From a virus: a DNA stretch of 49,669 bases. A model generated the notes under the pieces. It had not been told where the DNA came from and searched no databases. It saw nothing but the letters and a program-made list of their open reading frames with translations. The stretch is taken from positions 1-49,669 of IMG/VR virus record IMGVR_UViG_3300037088_000785, one strand, 5' to 3'. Shown one piece after another: positions 1 through 9,549 of the stretch. A program made the position numbers and the translations under genes. Each line of letters begins with the position of its first letter. The stretch's first letter is position 1.

Positions 1-238
1 GCTCTTCGTTGATCTGAGCCGTCACCGCATTTTGGTTTCGAAGGGCGGTGTTTTTTACTGTCTCCATGGAAATCCGAAGGTCTTCCAATTTTGAGAAGAA
101 GATGATGTGATTTTCCAACATCTTATCTACCGACTTCACGTTGTTTTCCTGAATGGTTGCCAGTCGGGCCATCTTCTCGACAAACGGAATGTGGGCTGGA
201 CAAAGCAAGCACCTTTCAATGTCATCATCTTTAACCAT
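1..238 (-). CDS. Partial hypothetical protein, CxxC and coiled-coil-like
   Basis: The reading frame runs off the left edge, so only the first 79 residues are visible. It starts MVKDDDIERCLLCPAH and continues as charged, heptad-like sequence (KMARLATIQENNVKSVDKML) with no stop. C10 and C13 form a CxxC pair. The best Shine-Dalgarno match (GAAAGGA) lies about 13 bases upstream of this ATG, which is long. A nearer ATG in another frame is closed by a stop after about 35 codons, so I prefer this frame. It follows the giant 2,074-residue gene in the same direction. The function is not recognised; a small helical virion or lysis-related protein is possible but unsupported. Confidence 0.5.
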   Translation of the reverse strand, partial: MVKDDDIERCLLCPAHIPFVEKMARLATIQENNVKSVDKMLENHIIFFSKLEDLRISMETVKNTALRNQNAVTAQINEE

Positions 239-276
239 GTGGTCATTTTGTCCTTTCGTGGCCTTTTTATTCTATC

Positions 277-3200
277 TCACTTCGACAATTCCCGCCTGAT
301 CTCTTCCAGCTTCGGGAGAGCCTTGGACCTCTCTTCCGGGCTCCGGCTGTTCCAGAAGTGGCGGAAGATTGTCGGCCCGATTTTCTTCTTTTCTTCCTGA
401 TTCGCTTTCTCCCATATCCGAAGGGATTCTGTCAAGCTCAAATGGCCAACGGTTTGCTCCAGGGGTTCGTTGGTGATCCGGCGCTGGAACTTCTTTACAT
501 CGGAAGATTGCAGCTTCCCCGCCTTCACGGCGGATGCCACTGAATCCATGATCGGCTTGGTGGGCGCCCCGGACCTCTGGGCATCCAGGAACTCTTTGGA
601 CTTCTGCTTCAGGAGCTTGTACCGCTCAAACTCCGCCTTGCTTCGTCCCCCTGTGGGGAGCTTCTCCGCGGCGATCTCCGTGGCAAGTTGTTGGGCCGGA
701 GACTTCTCAATCCAGTAAGGGGCCTTGGTCCCCCCGAGGAACCCGGTGATCGACCGCGCCGTACCCTGCCCCTCTTCGCTCATTCTCTGCCAGGTGGAGA
801 AAGAGAAGGGCAATGGGACCAGGTGAATCATATCGTCGATCCTCTGATTCAAAACATTGTCATCCGGGTCATGGACTTTGACCCCATAAAAATCTTTGTT
901 GTTCAGGACCTCTCCCAGCCGACCAATCCACCCAGACATCGAGCTCGTCACATATTTGATCGGAGAATGGGCGACATGGAACAGATCCCGCATGTAGGTC
1001 GGAAGGGAGATCCGGTCTCCCTGCTCGTTGATCTTGGGGTAAACCATATCCTTCCACTCTTCCGGTCCCTTCCCGGTGAAGGCATACTGAGCGATCGAGG
1101 CGAGCGCCGTGGTGGTGGCCAGGAGGCCCCAGGACCAGGCCATTTCCTGTGTCAGCTTCGGCATCCGTCCTTCTCGAAGAGCGTTGACCAGCTCCGCCGA
1201 TTGCCCGGTGATCGCATTACCGTAAGCCCGGATGTTTCCCATCTTCCAGGTGACTGAACGGGTAAGCATCTGAAGGGAGGTCTTGAAATTCCGGTCCCAG
1301 AAGAGGTTATCGAAATTCATCTCTCCAAACCGGTTCTCCACAAAATCCCACACACTCCGGGCCAGCTCTCCCCGGGTCGTCTTGCCCGCATCGATGTCCG
1401 CCCTCTTGGCCGACAGTTCATTCGAGAATTCCTTCATGAAGAGGCCCCATTTCAACTTGGGGATGTAGTTCTCGAAGAGGGGCTTCATCATCATTTCGTT
1501 CAAAGCGGGGATGGACCGGAGGCCAGCTCCGATGTAATTCTTTGACTTTAGATTTGCCTGAAAGGTCTTCAGGGAGTTTATCCGGTAATCCTCGTGCATC
1601 CCCAGCTTTCCGCCGGCGCCGAAGAGGTCATCGATCATCTCCGCCGCCCCGGGGTACTTCTGGATGAAGTCCTGCCCCTTGACGGTCTGTAGGAATTCTT
1701 GGGGGTTGGCAAAATATTTCATGGCCGCGCCCCCCTCCTTGGCCATCTTGATGGCCGCCAAGGGAGCCTTGAGCATGTCCACCAGGCCCTCTTCGACCTT
1801 TCCTTGATTCCACACCTTCCTCAATCCAAGGCCGAATTGCGAGGACACCGCCTCCAGGGTTTCAAAAGCGAAGTGGAAAGGAGAAAGGCTCAACTCCATC
1901 GCCGTGCTGACGTTTTTCCAGAACATGAGGCCGGAGCCGATCGGGGATTCCCGGAGGTAATCCCGGCCAAGGTAATTGTTCAGGAGGCGGGCCGCGTTCT
2001 CTTCGACGTACCATTCCCCGGCCTGCACCATCCCAAAGTCTCTCCCCTTTCTCTCCGCGGTGACGGTGCGCTCCGGGAATTCCATCTTGAGGTCCACCGG
2101 GCGTTCTTTGGCCGGGAAGAAGACTTTGGCTATTTTGTCGTTCAGCTTGGAGAATCCCGTGGGAGCCTGCTCGCCCTTCCTCACGAATACTCGAGCCCCG
2201 ATGTCCTTCAGACCGCTCCACATCTCCTGAGTGGATATGAATTTCAGGGCGTCCCGGTAGTGCATCTCCATGAGCTCCATCGGATTATAGGAGAAAGGTA
2301 TTCCGCCCGCCTTAATGCCTTCAGAAAGGGTCGGATAAATCATTTGTTTGAAATATCCCTTCGAACCCTCAAGGTTTCTTCTACTGAGCCAATGCTTGAA
2401 TTCCTCTTCGGTACGTCCAGGGATTACCTTCCACATCAGCCGTAAATGGTTCTCGATCCAATTCATGTCCGGCTTGTATTTTCGGTACTGCTCCCCGATA
2501 TCCCGGTCCAGGTCCCGGATGAACTGGTCCATTTGCTGAAGCCGGGGGGTCTCCTGGGGAGTCCCGGTTTTGACGTTATCGATGAATTTAATCAGATCCG
2601 CTTGAGGCATCGCGGCAAATTCCTTGGTCATGTTCTGATTGACGCGATCGACCATGAATTCGGAAATCTTCCGCTCCATGTATCCCTTGCGGTCCATGAT
2701 CAGGTCCAGGATCTTCGTGGGGACCCCGTGCCGGGGAACAGCGGCATGGACGATGCCCGAGATCGTCTTCCCGAGGCCCTCCTTAAATTGGTAGGCCTTG
2801 GGGATGATATCCTCATCTTTGAATCTTTTGGCCGTGTCTCCGGCAACCGATTGGAGGTTGGGGAAATTCTGGGCTACATCCTGCAGGGTGTGGGGTTGGC
2901 CTCCAAGGGTTATGGTGGGCTCTGCCATTGGTCCAGGGCCTTTTCTCAGGTGCTCTTGAGCCTTGGAGATGGTGCTACGGAGCTGCTCATCGGTCAGGTC
3001 TTTTGCCCATTTCCCCCCGGACAGCTTGTAAATCGCATCCCGGAGGAGAGCGTAGAACTTTTCGAGCATCGAGGGATTCGTGTGATTCTCAGCCATGAGG
3101 GCAATCTTTTCCCACGCCGCCGTCCCCCTCCCTTCGGCGGTATCCAGGTCGAGGCCCCATCTTTTAGCGATATCGGCCATCCCGCTTTTTCCGGAGGAAT

Positions 3201-6200
3201 TGAAAACTCGTTTAAGAAATTTTCCCAACTCCGCATCGGTGAGCATGGCATCAAGGGCGTAGTGGCCCAGCATCTCGTGGCGGATAACTTCGCCCACCCG
3301 CCTCAGGTCCCCCATCCGGCTAGAGATGACGTAGATGGTTTTCCCGTCCCTGGAGTACATGGCCTCGGTCGAAGGGCCTGCCGCTTCTCTCGCCCCCGGA
3401 GGAAGCTCCGCAATACTGTCGATGATCTTCACCGCGGGGGCACCCTTCAGCCCCTTCAATTCCTGATCGACTGCGCCCTGAATTTGGTTTCTCCATTCTG
3501 CCAGTTCTGGTCTGGGTCCTTCGGTCCCTTCTCCCTGCGATAAGAGCGTCCCTTGCGCCTTCTTCTCCCCGGGAAACAAGCCCTGGTCGGTCATGCGCTC
3601 GGCCTTGCCCTTGGTCTTCGCTTCCCCTCGGGCTTTGGCCTCTTCCGCGAAAGAACGCATGATCTGATTGAACTGCTCAGGGTTGGTTTCGGAGAGCTTC
3701 TGTAGCCGGGCTATTTCCGGATCGGAGACGCCGAAGGCCTTCAGGGATTTGATCTCCTGGGCGTTGAGCTCTCGTGCTTGGGGCTTCAGGGGCATTTCGG
3801 AACGGAGAGTCATAACAGCCTGAGTTTTCGCAATTTTAGAAAGGCTTATTTCCTCCGCCGATTGCGTTCTGGCGATTGCGTTGTAGACCTTCTCCGCTTT
3901 TTTCAAAGCCTCCTGATCCCATTCGGACTTTCTGCCACCAGAATCAACAACCCTTCCCTGAAGAGAAATATCTTCTGCGCTTCCTCCCCAACGGAAAAAG
4001 GCGAGTGTCCTATCTTCCTTCCCCTGCGTGAAGTGGTTGTAGAGTCGCTGGAGATTGTCAGTTACTTCTCTTCCCCAATTTTTTAACCGCTCAGAAGTGG
4101 AATAAACCCCCGTTGCTCGATCATGGATTCCAAGCGCGTCAAGGGCCTTCTCTGCTTCTCCTTTTGCCAGCCCACTTCCTTTGATTGCGGCTTCTCTCCA
4201 CTTCGAAAGGTCTACGCGGTCGATCCGGTCTCTATCCCCATAGAGCATTCGAAGTTGAGATAATTCATCCGGAGAGATTTTACTTGCAGGGGGTTCGACG
4301 CCCATCTTTTGATATTCTTCGGGGAAGAGGGGAGCCTTACTGACCGCATCCCACCCGTATTTTTTAGTAAGGGTATCCTCAAGGTCATCGATCCTCTTTT
4401 GCGCTTCTTCGCTCGTTTTCGGCTTTGAAACCTCCTTGGGTCCCTCAGATCGGAGGAAACCGAAGGCCTCTTTCTGCTTTTCTTCTTCGGTCTCTACGGC
4501 TTTGTCCAGCTTCTCTTTCTCTCCCCTGGCCGGAGGCTCAATCCCGGGAATCTCCGGTCCCCGCACCTGCTTCACCAGCTCGGGGTCGCTGTACCACTTC
4601 GACCAGCGGACGATCTGGTTCTGGATGTCCTTGACCTTCTTTTGAACTCCCTGGGGATCCTGGATGTCCACCCCGTATTTCTTTGCTATCTCCGGCCGCT
4701 TGCTGGCTCCCCTGATTGCGTTGAGCTGCTCGCGGAGGCTTTTGACGATCTCGGACACCCGAGCAGCGTCATTCTCTGCCTGGAGGATGGCCTTGTCGTT
4801 GAACTTGAAAAGCCCACCCTGCTCCTGTGGGACTCCTGCACCCTCGGGGGCCAACTTCAAGGCATTCATGAAGGACTCGATCAGGAGGGGGTCGGCCTTC
4901 GGGTTCTTGAGAGAGTACGCTACCCCCGCGTTTTGGAGGGATTCGTCTTTCGGAGCTGTGGCCGATATAGCTTCAGCGGCATCCGACGTGATTTTTCGAT
5001 TTCGGAATAGGGTATAGGTCCCATCCGTAGCGAACTTGCCAATGGCGAAACCTTTTCCCGCAAGACCTCGTTTGCGGGCGTCTGCTTCGTCGTATCCGTC
5101 GGTGAGCCGGAAGTATTCTGCGTGGTCATAGACCGTCCCCTTTCCATCAAGGATGTTTGCCTCGGCGGCCTTCTGCCGGGCGTCCTGCATGGTGAACCCG
5201 TCCACTTCGCGGACGACCTGAGCGTTGAGGGTGGTGTCCGGGTTGATGCTCTTGGCATGGGCAACCCTGTGATGCCCGTTGGCCACGAAAAGAGTGCCGT
5301 CCTTTCGCTCCCAGAGAAGGACCAGGCCGGCCGCCGCTTCGTTCCATTCCCCTTCCAGGGGTTTTTGGACCCCCTGCTCATCCACGTCCTTCTTGAATTG
5401 GAGGCCCTTAACGTCCGTCTGGACGTCCCCGGCGCGAACCTGGCGGATAGGGATCTTCCGGGTATCCGCTGCCCCGGCCATCGGCTTCCCGGGTTCATCC
5501 GGGCCCGTGTTCGGTTTATCTCCCACCGGAGGAGGCGGGGGAAGGTCCGGCTCTTCTGCCTCTTTTTTAGGCACTTCCGGGGTTGGGGGTGAAACCTTTT
5601 CCGGGGCTGGGGTCTGCTCTTTTGTGGGGAAGGTCTGCTTCTGCCCGAAAAGGTCGGGTTGGTCTCCGAGATTTGGGGAAACCCCTGGTTCCAGGGGTGT
5701 TTCTTTAGGGGATAATCCCTCTCCCGTAGGTCCCGGACGAGGGGGTAAACGCCCCTCCCGTAGAGCCTCCGGGAGCGCAGGAGGCACTTTCTCTCCTGGG
5801 GGCTTGGTCTTACCCTTCCCCCCCATAAGTCCCATCCCAGCCCCGATTACGGCGGAAGGGATGCCTTCTTTGAAAGCCGGTCCAGCCGGGAGTCCTTGAC
5901 GTAGATTCTCGATCACGTTCTGGCCGCCAAAGGTCGCCGCCATTCCAGCGGCCCGCTTCAGCCTACCAAGGGGATGCAGAGCTTCCAAAATGCCACCTGT
6001 GGCCGCTCCTTCCAGTCCTCTCTCCAGGGCCTTCTTTCCCCCTTCGGGAGACGCCTGCAGGGCCTCCACGCCCCCGAATCCGGCGATGTTACCGATTGCC
6101 CGGGCTGTTCTTGCTCCCACCCCCAGGGCTTTCAAAGGGGCGGTCACCGCGGCCGAGGGGCCAAGATAGGTCGGGATGGTGGGGAGAGCCTGGCCAGCTC

Positions 6201-6501
6201 CATAGGCGATCTTGTGGGGGATATCCAACCCGGGAACTTCCTCTTGGGGTAGGAAGGTATTCTTCAGGACCTTTTCGGCTTTGCGCATGGTCGGGGCAGG
6301 CCTTCCCGCCAGCTCGGAAAGATCGGCGCCGAGCTCGGGGATCATCCCCACCCCGTGCATGAATCCGGCCCCTGCCGTGCGAAGGTAGCCGGGTTGGGAG
6401 GTGGTCCCCCCGCCGGATGTGCGGGGGTCGGAATCAACATGCTCCCATCCACCTTCTGTTTGCCGGGGGTCGGAATCGACATGCTCCCAAGAGGTCGCCA
6501 T
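277..6501 (-). CDS. Giant (2,074 aa) multidomain polyvalent / ejected virion protein
   Basis: The N-terminus carries two copies of WEHVDSDPR (residues 5-13 and 19-27). Residues about 40-230 are Gly/Ala-rich and hydrophobic, as in membrane-active ejection proteins. Residues about 345-560 resemble the ParB/DdrB-like nuclease domain found in large polyvalent proteins (IPIRQVRAGDVQ, then FVANGHHRVAHAKS). HEMLGHY at about 1075-1081 is a zinc-metallopeptidase HExxH motif. The C-terminal third is mostly helical, with one hydrophobic stretch near 1785-1810 (SWGLLATTTALASIAQ) and a charged tail. Such multidomain proteins are known to be packaged and injected by podoviruses to protect incoming DNA; that role is inferred here. 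The start has a GGGAGG site six bases upstream. It is the last complete gene of the late block. Confidence 0.8.
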   Translation of the reverse strand: MATSWEHVDSDPRQTEGGWEHVDSDPRTSGGGTTSQPGYLRTAGAGFMHGVGMIPELGADLSELAGRPAPTMRKAEKVLKNTFLPQEEVPGLDIPHKIAYGAGQALPTIPTYLGPSAAVTAPLKALGVGARTARAIGNIAGFGGVEALQASPEGGKKALERGLEGAATGGILEALHPLGRLKRAAGMAATFGGQNVIENLRQGLPAGPAFKEGIPSAVIGAGMGLMGGKGKTKPPGEKVPPALPEALREGRLPPRPGPTGEGLSPKETPLEPGVSPNLGDQPDLFGQKQTFPTKEQTPAPEKVSPPTPEVPKKEAEEPDLPPPPPVGDKPNTGPDEPGKPMAGAADTRKIPIRQVRAGDVQTDVKGLQFKKDVDEQGVQKPLEGEWNEAAAGLVLLWERKDGTLFVANGHHRVAHAKSINPDTTLNAQVVREVDGFTMQDARQKAAEANILDGKGTVYDHAEYFRLTDGYDEADARKRGLAGKGFAIGKFATDGTYTLFRNRKITSDAAEAISATAPKDESLQNAGVAYSLKNPKADPLLIESFMNALKLAPEGAGVPQEQGGLFKFNDKAILQAENDAARVSEIVKSLREQLNAIRGASKRPEIAKKYGVDIQDPQGVQKKVKDIQNQIVRWSKWYSDPELVKQVRGPEIPGIEPPARGEKEKLDKAVETEEEKQKEAFGFLRSEGPKEVSKPKTSEEAQKRIDDLEDTLTKKYGWDAVSKAPLFPEEYQKMGVEPPASKISPDELSQLRMLYGDRDRIDRVDLSKWREAAIKGSGLAKGEAEKALDALGIHDRATGVYSTSERLKNWGREVTDNLQRLYNHFTQGKEDRTLAFFRWGGSAEDISLQGRVVDSGGRKSEWDQEALKKAEKVYNAIARTQSAEEISLSKIAKTQAVMTLRSEMPLKPQARELNAQEIKSLKAFGVSDPEIARLQKLSETNPEQFNQIMRSFAEEAKARGEAKTKGKAERMTDQGLFPGEKKAQGTLLSQGEGTEGPRPELAEWRNQIQGAVDQELKGLKGAPAVKIIDSIAELPPGAREAAGPSTEAMYSRDGKTIYVISSRMGDLRRVGEVIRHEMLGHYALDAMLTDAELGKFLKRVFNSSGKSGMADIAKRWGLDLDTAEGRGTAAWEKIALMAENHTNPSMLEKFYALLRDAIYKLSGGKWAKDLTDEQLRSTISKAQEHLRKGPGPMAEPTITLGGQPHTLQDVAQNFPNLQSVAGDTAKRFKDEDIIPKAYQFKEGLGKTISGIVHAAVPRHGVPTKILDLIMDRKGYMERKISEFMVDRVNQNMTKEFAAMPQADLIKFIDNVKTGTPQETPRLQQMDQFIRDLDRDIGEQYRKYKPDMNWIENHLRLMWKVIPGRTEEEFKHWLSRRNLEGSKGYFKQMIYPTLSEGIKAGGIPFSYNPMELMEMHYRDALKFISTQEMWSGLKDIGARVFVRKGEQAPTGFSKLNDKIAKVFFPAKERPVDLKMEFPERTVTAERKGRDFGMVQAGEWYVEENAARLLNNYLGRDYLRESPIGSGLMFWKNVSTAMELSLSPFHFAFETLEAVSSQFGLGLRKVWNQGKVEEGLVDMLKAPLAAIKMAKEGGAAMKYFANPQEFLQTVKGQDFIQKYPGAAEMIDDLFGAGGKLGMHEDYRINSLKTFQANLKSKNYIGAGLRSIPALNEMMMKPLFENYIPKLKWGLFMKEFSNELSAKRADIDAGKTTRGELARSVWDFVENRFGEMNFDNLFWDRNFKTSLQMLTRSVTWKMGNIRAYGNAITGQSAELVNALREGRMPKLTQEMAWSWGLLATTTALASIAQYAFTGKGPEEWKDMVYPKINEQGDRISLPTYMRDLFHVAHSPIKYVTSSMSGWIGRLGEVLNNKDFYGVKVHDPDDNVLNQRIDDMIHLVPLPFSFSTWQRMSEEGQGTARSITGFLGGTKAPYWIEKSPAQQLATEIAAEKLPTGGRSKAEFERYKLLKQKSKEFLDAQRSGAPTKPIMDSVASAVKAGKLQSSDVKKFQRRITNEPLEQTVGHLSLTESLRIWEKANQEEKKKIGPTIFRHFWNSRSPEERSKALPKLEEIRRELSK

Positions 6502-6512
6502 TGTCTGCCTCC

Positions 6513-8633
6513 CTACTGTTGAACCTTTCTGCGCTGGAATCCACCTTGCGGGTCGCGCCGGTACTCATAGCCACCATGGACAAACGGCTGGTTTTCTCCC
6601 TCCATTTTTTTGAGGTACTCCCGATACGGCTGCGCGATCTGCTCTGGAATCTGCCCGCCGTCGGCCCTTCTCACGATTTCTTGAGCCGCTCCGGGCATGT
6701 CGATGGACTTGTTCCCCTGGATGTCTGTCGTCATATACCGCTGCTCGATCTGCCCCATGGTCATCTGTAGAATTTGCATCTCTCTCCACGAATCCCTGCT
6801 CTGTTTACCCTCCATCATGGTTGCCATCCGCATTTTGGTTTGCTCCACGAGGCCCAGCCAATGAAGCTGATTGGCTTGCGCCTGGAGGCCGGCCTTGCGG
6901 TATTCGTCGGCCCTGGAGAGGAAATTATTCACTGTCCCCTCCATCTCTTTCATCGAGCGGCCCTCCCCGGACGTTGCTCCCATGGGGGTCATGAGCATTC
7001 CGCCGCCCCACGGCCCACCTGCTTCTGACATTCTGGCAATCTGCCTATCATGGGGTCCCGGGGGTATCCCTGTCCCTCCTTCACCTTCTCTCATCGTCCC
7101 AAGGTCTTTGGGAGCGAACCATTGGGAATAAGCCTTGTTGCCCTTGATCACCTGGACGGTGCGCCCTCCGGAGGGTAAATCTTCGGAAGGGACGATCCCG
7201 CCCTGGTAGGATGCCCGGTTGAATTGCTCTCCGAATCTGTCCGGAGGATCGGGGATGTCCTGCAGGTGACTAAGAACGTCCCCTTCGGGATTACCCGCCG
7301 GTCCTCTCACGGCGAGAGATGTTGACCCTCCCCCGCGTCCCCCCAGGTAGGGTGCTGGAGTCTTGGCCGGGGGGTTGGGTGATGCCGCCCCATGCGAAGG
7401 AGCAAGGTCCGAACCTGAATCTTTCGGCTGTGGTGCGGGGGGCAAGAAACCCCGTATCGGAGCCATCAATCCTTCCCCGATCGCCTTTACCCCTCCCCAG
7501 GGGTCTCCTCCGGTACGGGTCGGGGCCGCTGGTGTTTCCGGGAGCATACCGGTCCGATGAGGATTCAGTCTTTGTCTCCAGGTGGGTTGCACCGGATCCA
7601 CTTCTCCGCCTTCCGCCCTGGCAAACATCGGAGTGGTCGGAAATACATAAGGGGGACGCTCAACCGGATAGACAGAACCCCCTTCCTTCATGGGGAACAC
7701 AGGGAAGGACGAACTTCCACCCCCGGCGAAGCTCGGGGCCACCGGTCCCCCAAACTGCCGCGAAGAATAATTCCACATCCCTTCCGAGGAGTAGGGGTCA
7801 ACGGCAAAAGTAGGAATTGGAGGTTTGCGGGCGCTATCATCTGACCCCGGCTGGAATGGCGAAGGAGGGAGTGCACGCCGTTCAAACCCGAAAGGGCTGA
7901 TCGAAGATCCGCTGAAAGGCGTGGGGCCTTTTCGCTCCCATGAGAAGGGGGATAGTGGAGACCCAGAAAAACCCGTATCCGGGGGAGCGGGAGCCGCCGG
8001 TGCGCCTCCTTGATCCGGGAGAGATGGAGAAACCGGTCCTCCTTCCTGCCTGGGAGCCATGGGAAGGCCTCCCCCTGCTTGATTCGCCTGATTGGGTATA
8101 ACTTCACCCGGAGCCGTCGGAAAGTAGTACCCAGGGGCCGTTACGGTCTCAGGATTGCCATCTTCGGCCACGGTGTAGCCGTGAGAGGGGGCCATACCCC
8201 CTCCCTCCGGTGATGGCGGCCCGCCGGGGTTCCTGCCGGGAGGGGCCGAGGGGGGCAAACCCCCTCCTTCTCCCCCTTGGGGGATGCCGAGAGCTTTTCT
8301 TCCCAGGTCCACAAGAAACTGCGCCACATATTCCGGGACCGAACTGAGCTGCCCCATGCTGATCGATTCAGCCGGCTTGGGGGATGGCATAGGTCCGGAT
8401 CCGGAAGGCGGGGGTCCAGGGGGACCCCCTCTTTGTGGTAGGCCTGGGGGCCCTGCCTGGCCTGCAGGACCACCAGGAGGGGCCGGTGGTAAGGCGGCCC
8501 CGGGGGATGAAAAAGGACCCGAAGGGGTGCTGGTCTCCCCCATTCCCGGGGGAACACCGGCGCCCTGGAGCATCTGCCGGGCATGACTTTGAGCCCTGGA
8601 AACCAACTCCGGATGAATATATCCGCTTGCCAT
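6513..8633 (-). CDS. Pro/Gly-rich virion-associated protein (706 aa)
   Basis: The protein is low complexity. Residues 1-25 look helical (YIHPELVSRAQSHARQML), then roughly 450 residues are dominated by Pro, Gly, Ser and aromatic residues, including the near-repeats PLSPFSWERKGPTPF and SPFGFERRALPP. Only the last about 150 residues look like an ordered helical domain (RADEYRKAGLQAQANQLHWL). The Gly spacing is irregular, so it is not collagen-like. It ends 12 bases before the giant polyvalent gene and has an AAGGGGG site before its ATG. Position and composition suggest an internal or tail-associated virion protein that accompanies DNA ejection. I do not recognise the family. Confidence 0.65.
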   Translation of the reverse strand: MASGYIHPELVSRAQSHARQMLQGAGVPPGMGETSTPSGPFSSPGAALPPAPPGGPAGQAGPPGLPQRGGPPGPPPSGSGPMPSPKPAESISMGQLSSVPEYVAQFLVDLGRKALGIPQGGEGGGLPPSAPPGRNPGGPPSPEGGGMAPSHGYTVAEDGNPETVTAPGYYFPTAPGEVIPNQANQAGGGLPMAPRQEGGPVSPSLPDQGGAPAAPAPPDTGFSGSPLSPFSWERKGPTPFSGSSISPFGFERRALPPSPFQPGSDDSARKPPIPTFAVDPYSSEGMWNYSSRQFGGPVAPSFAGGGSSSFPVFPMKEGGSVYPVERPPYVFPTTPMFARAEGGEVDPVQPTWRQRLNPHRTGMLPETPAAPTRTGGDPWGGVKAIGEGLMAPIRGFLPPAPQPKDSGSDLAPSHGAASPNPPAKTPAPYLGGRGGGSTSLAVRGPAGNPEGDVLSHLQDIPDPPDRFGEQFNRASYQGGIVPSEDLPSGGRTVQVIKGNKAYSQWFAPKDLGTMREGEGGTGIPPGPHDRQIARMSEAGGPWGGGMLMTPMGATSGEGRSMKEMEGTVNNFLSRADEYRKAGLQAQANQLHWLGLVEQTKMRMATMMEGKQSRDSWREMQILQMTMGQIEQRYMTTDIQGNKSIDMPGAAQEIVRRADGGQIPEQIAQPYREYLKKMEGENQPFVHGGYEYRRDPQGGFQRRKVQQ

Positions 8634-8644
8634 AAGAAGCCCCC

Positions 8645-9520
8645 TTATCCTCCCTGATTGATGTTAATTCGCGTTTCTACGGATGCGGACACACTTTCGC
8701 TTTCGCTGATGCTGGTTGACACGGAAGCGCCCAGATTTTCGTTAGCTGAAACGTGGGCCCCAAGACTCACGTTCAGGTTCATCATGGCGATTGCCGATGC
8801 CGCCAGCCGGGCATGAGCTTCGACAAAGGCCACCCCCTTGCCGTGCAATAGCTTTGCCGCCTCAATCGCAGCCTGGAGGACAACCTGGGCTTTCTGGATG
8901 GATACGGATGCCCGGGTCTTGGCCGCTTCCAGGGAACGGGTCTGGAGGGCATCGTAGAGTTTGGACATCATGTTTTCGATCTCCAGGGCCTTCGTCCATG
9001 CGAACTGCTTCCCCTGCCAGTAGAGGTCGGCCCTCTTCAGGGAGATGTCTCGGTTCACGCTGGAAATCTTTTGAGCTGAGGCCTCCACCGTCCGCTCAAT
9101 CGCCTTATTGAGGACTCCGGGAGGTACGGGGAACCCGCTCACGGCGAACTGCCGCTTGACCTCTTCCGTGCCCGCTTGCGCGTTCACCTGCTCCCGGTCC
9201 CTCTCCCGGTTCCACAGGTCGGCTTCATCCTGGGGTTCCAGGCCGTACACCCCGTTCTCGATCTCATCGGCCACCTTTGCGGCCACCTGGCTTTCCAAAG
9301 CGGAGGAATAGAGGGTATCGGTCGGAGCGGTGAAGTCCTCCATCGCCGGGACGGTGATCGTCGGATCTTCGATCGTCCCAAGAAGGCCGAGGAGTTGGTT
9401 CACCAGGGACAGGGATTGATTGATGATGGTGTAGGCGTCCTGCTCCATCGTGTCCCATTCGGGCTGGAACGATTTGGTTATGGCATCGACATTGAATCCT
9501 CCCAGGCTGACGGTGCTCAT
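8645..9520 (-). CDS. Helical virion-associated protein (291 aa)
   Basis: Almost entirely predicted helix: residues 20-55 are hydrophobic (INQSLSLVNQLLGLLG), followed by a charged stretch and a short loop GFPVPPG near residue 130 that I associate with small phage virion proteins encoded next to ejection genes. Residues about 210-260 are Ala-rich helix, and the C-terminal 40 residues are Ser/Val-rich (SVSTSISESESVSASVETRI) and look like beta strand. The start has GGGAGGG five bases upstream, and the gene ends 11 bases before the Pro/Gly-rich gene. Presumed internal or ejected virion protein; no enzymatic motif seen. Confidence 0.65.
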   Translation of the reverse strand: MSTVSLGGFNVDAITKSFQPEWDTMEQDAYTIINQSLSLVNQLLGLLGTIEDPTITVPAMEDFTAPTDTLYSSALESQVAAKVADEIENGVYGLEPQDEADLWNRERDREQVNAQAGTEEVKRQFAVSGFPVPPGVLNKAIERTVEASAQKISSVNRDISLKRADLYWQGKQFAWTKALEIENMMSKLYDALQTRSLEAAKTRASVSIQKAQVVLQAAIEAAKLLHGKGVAFVEAHARLAASAIAMMNLNVSLGAHVSANENLGASVSTSISESESVSASVETRININQGG

Positions 9521-9549
9521 CTTAACCCTCCCTCTTGCCCCAGTTCTTA

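Noticed and set aside
2446-3543. Long plus-strand open frame (365 aa) opposite the giant protein gene
   Set aside because: Mirror image of a GC-rich coding strand; no ribosome site and composition is unlike proteins (His/Pro/Gly/Asp-rich).
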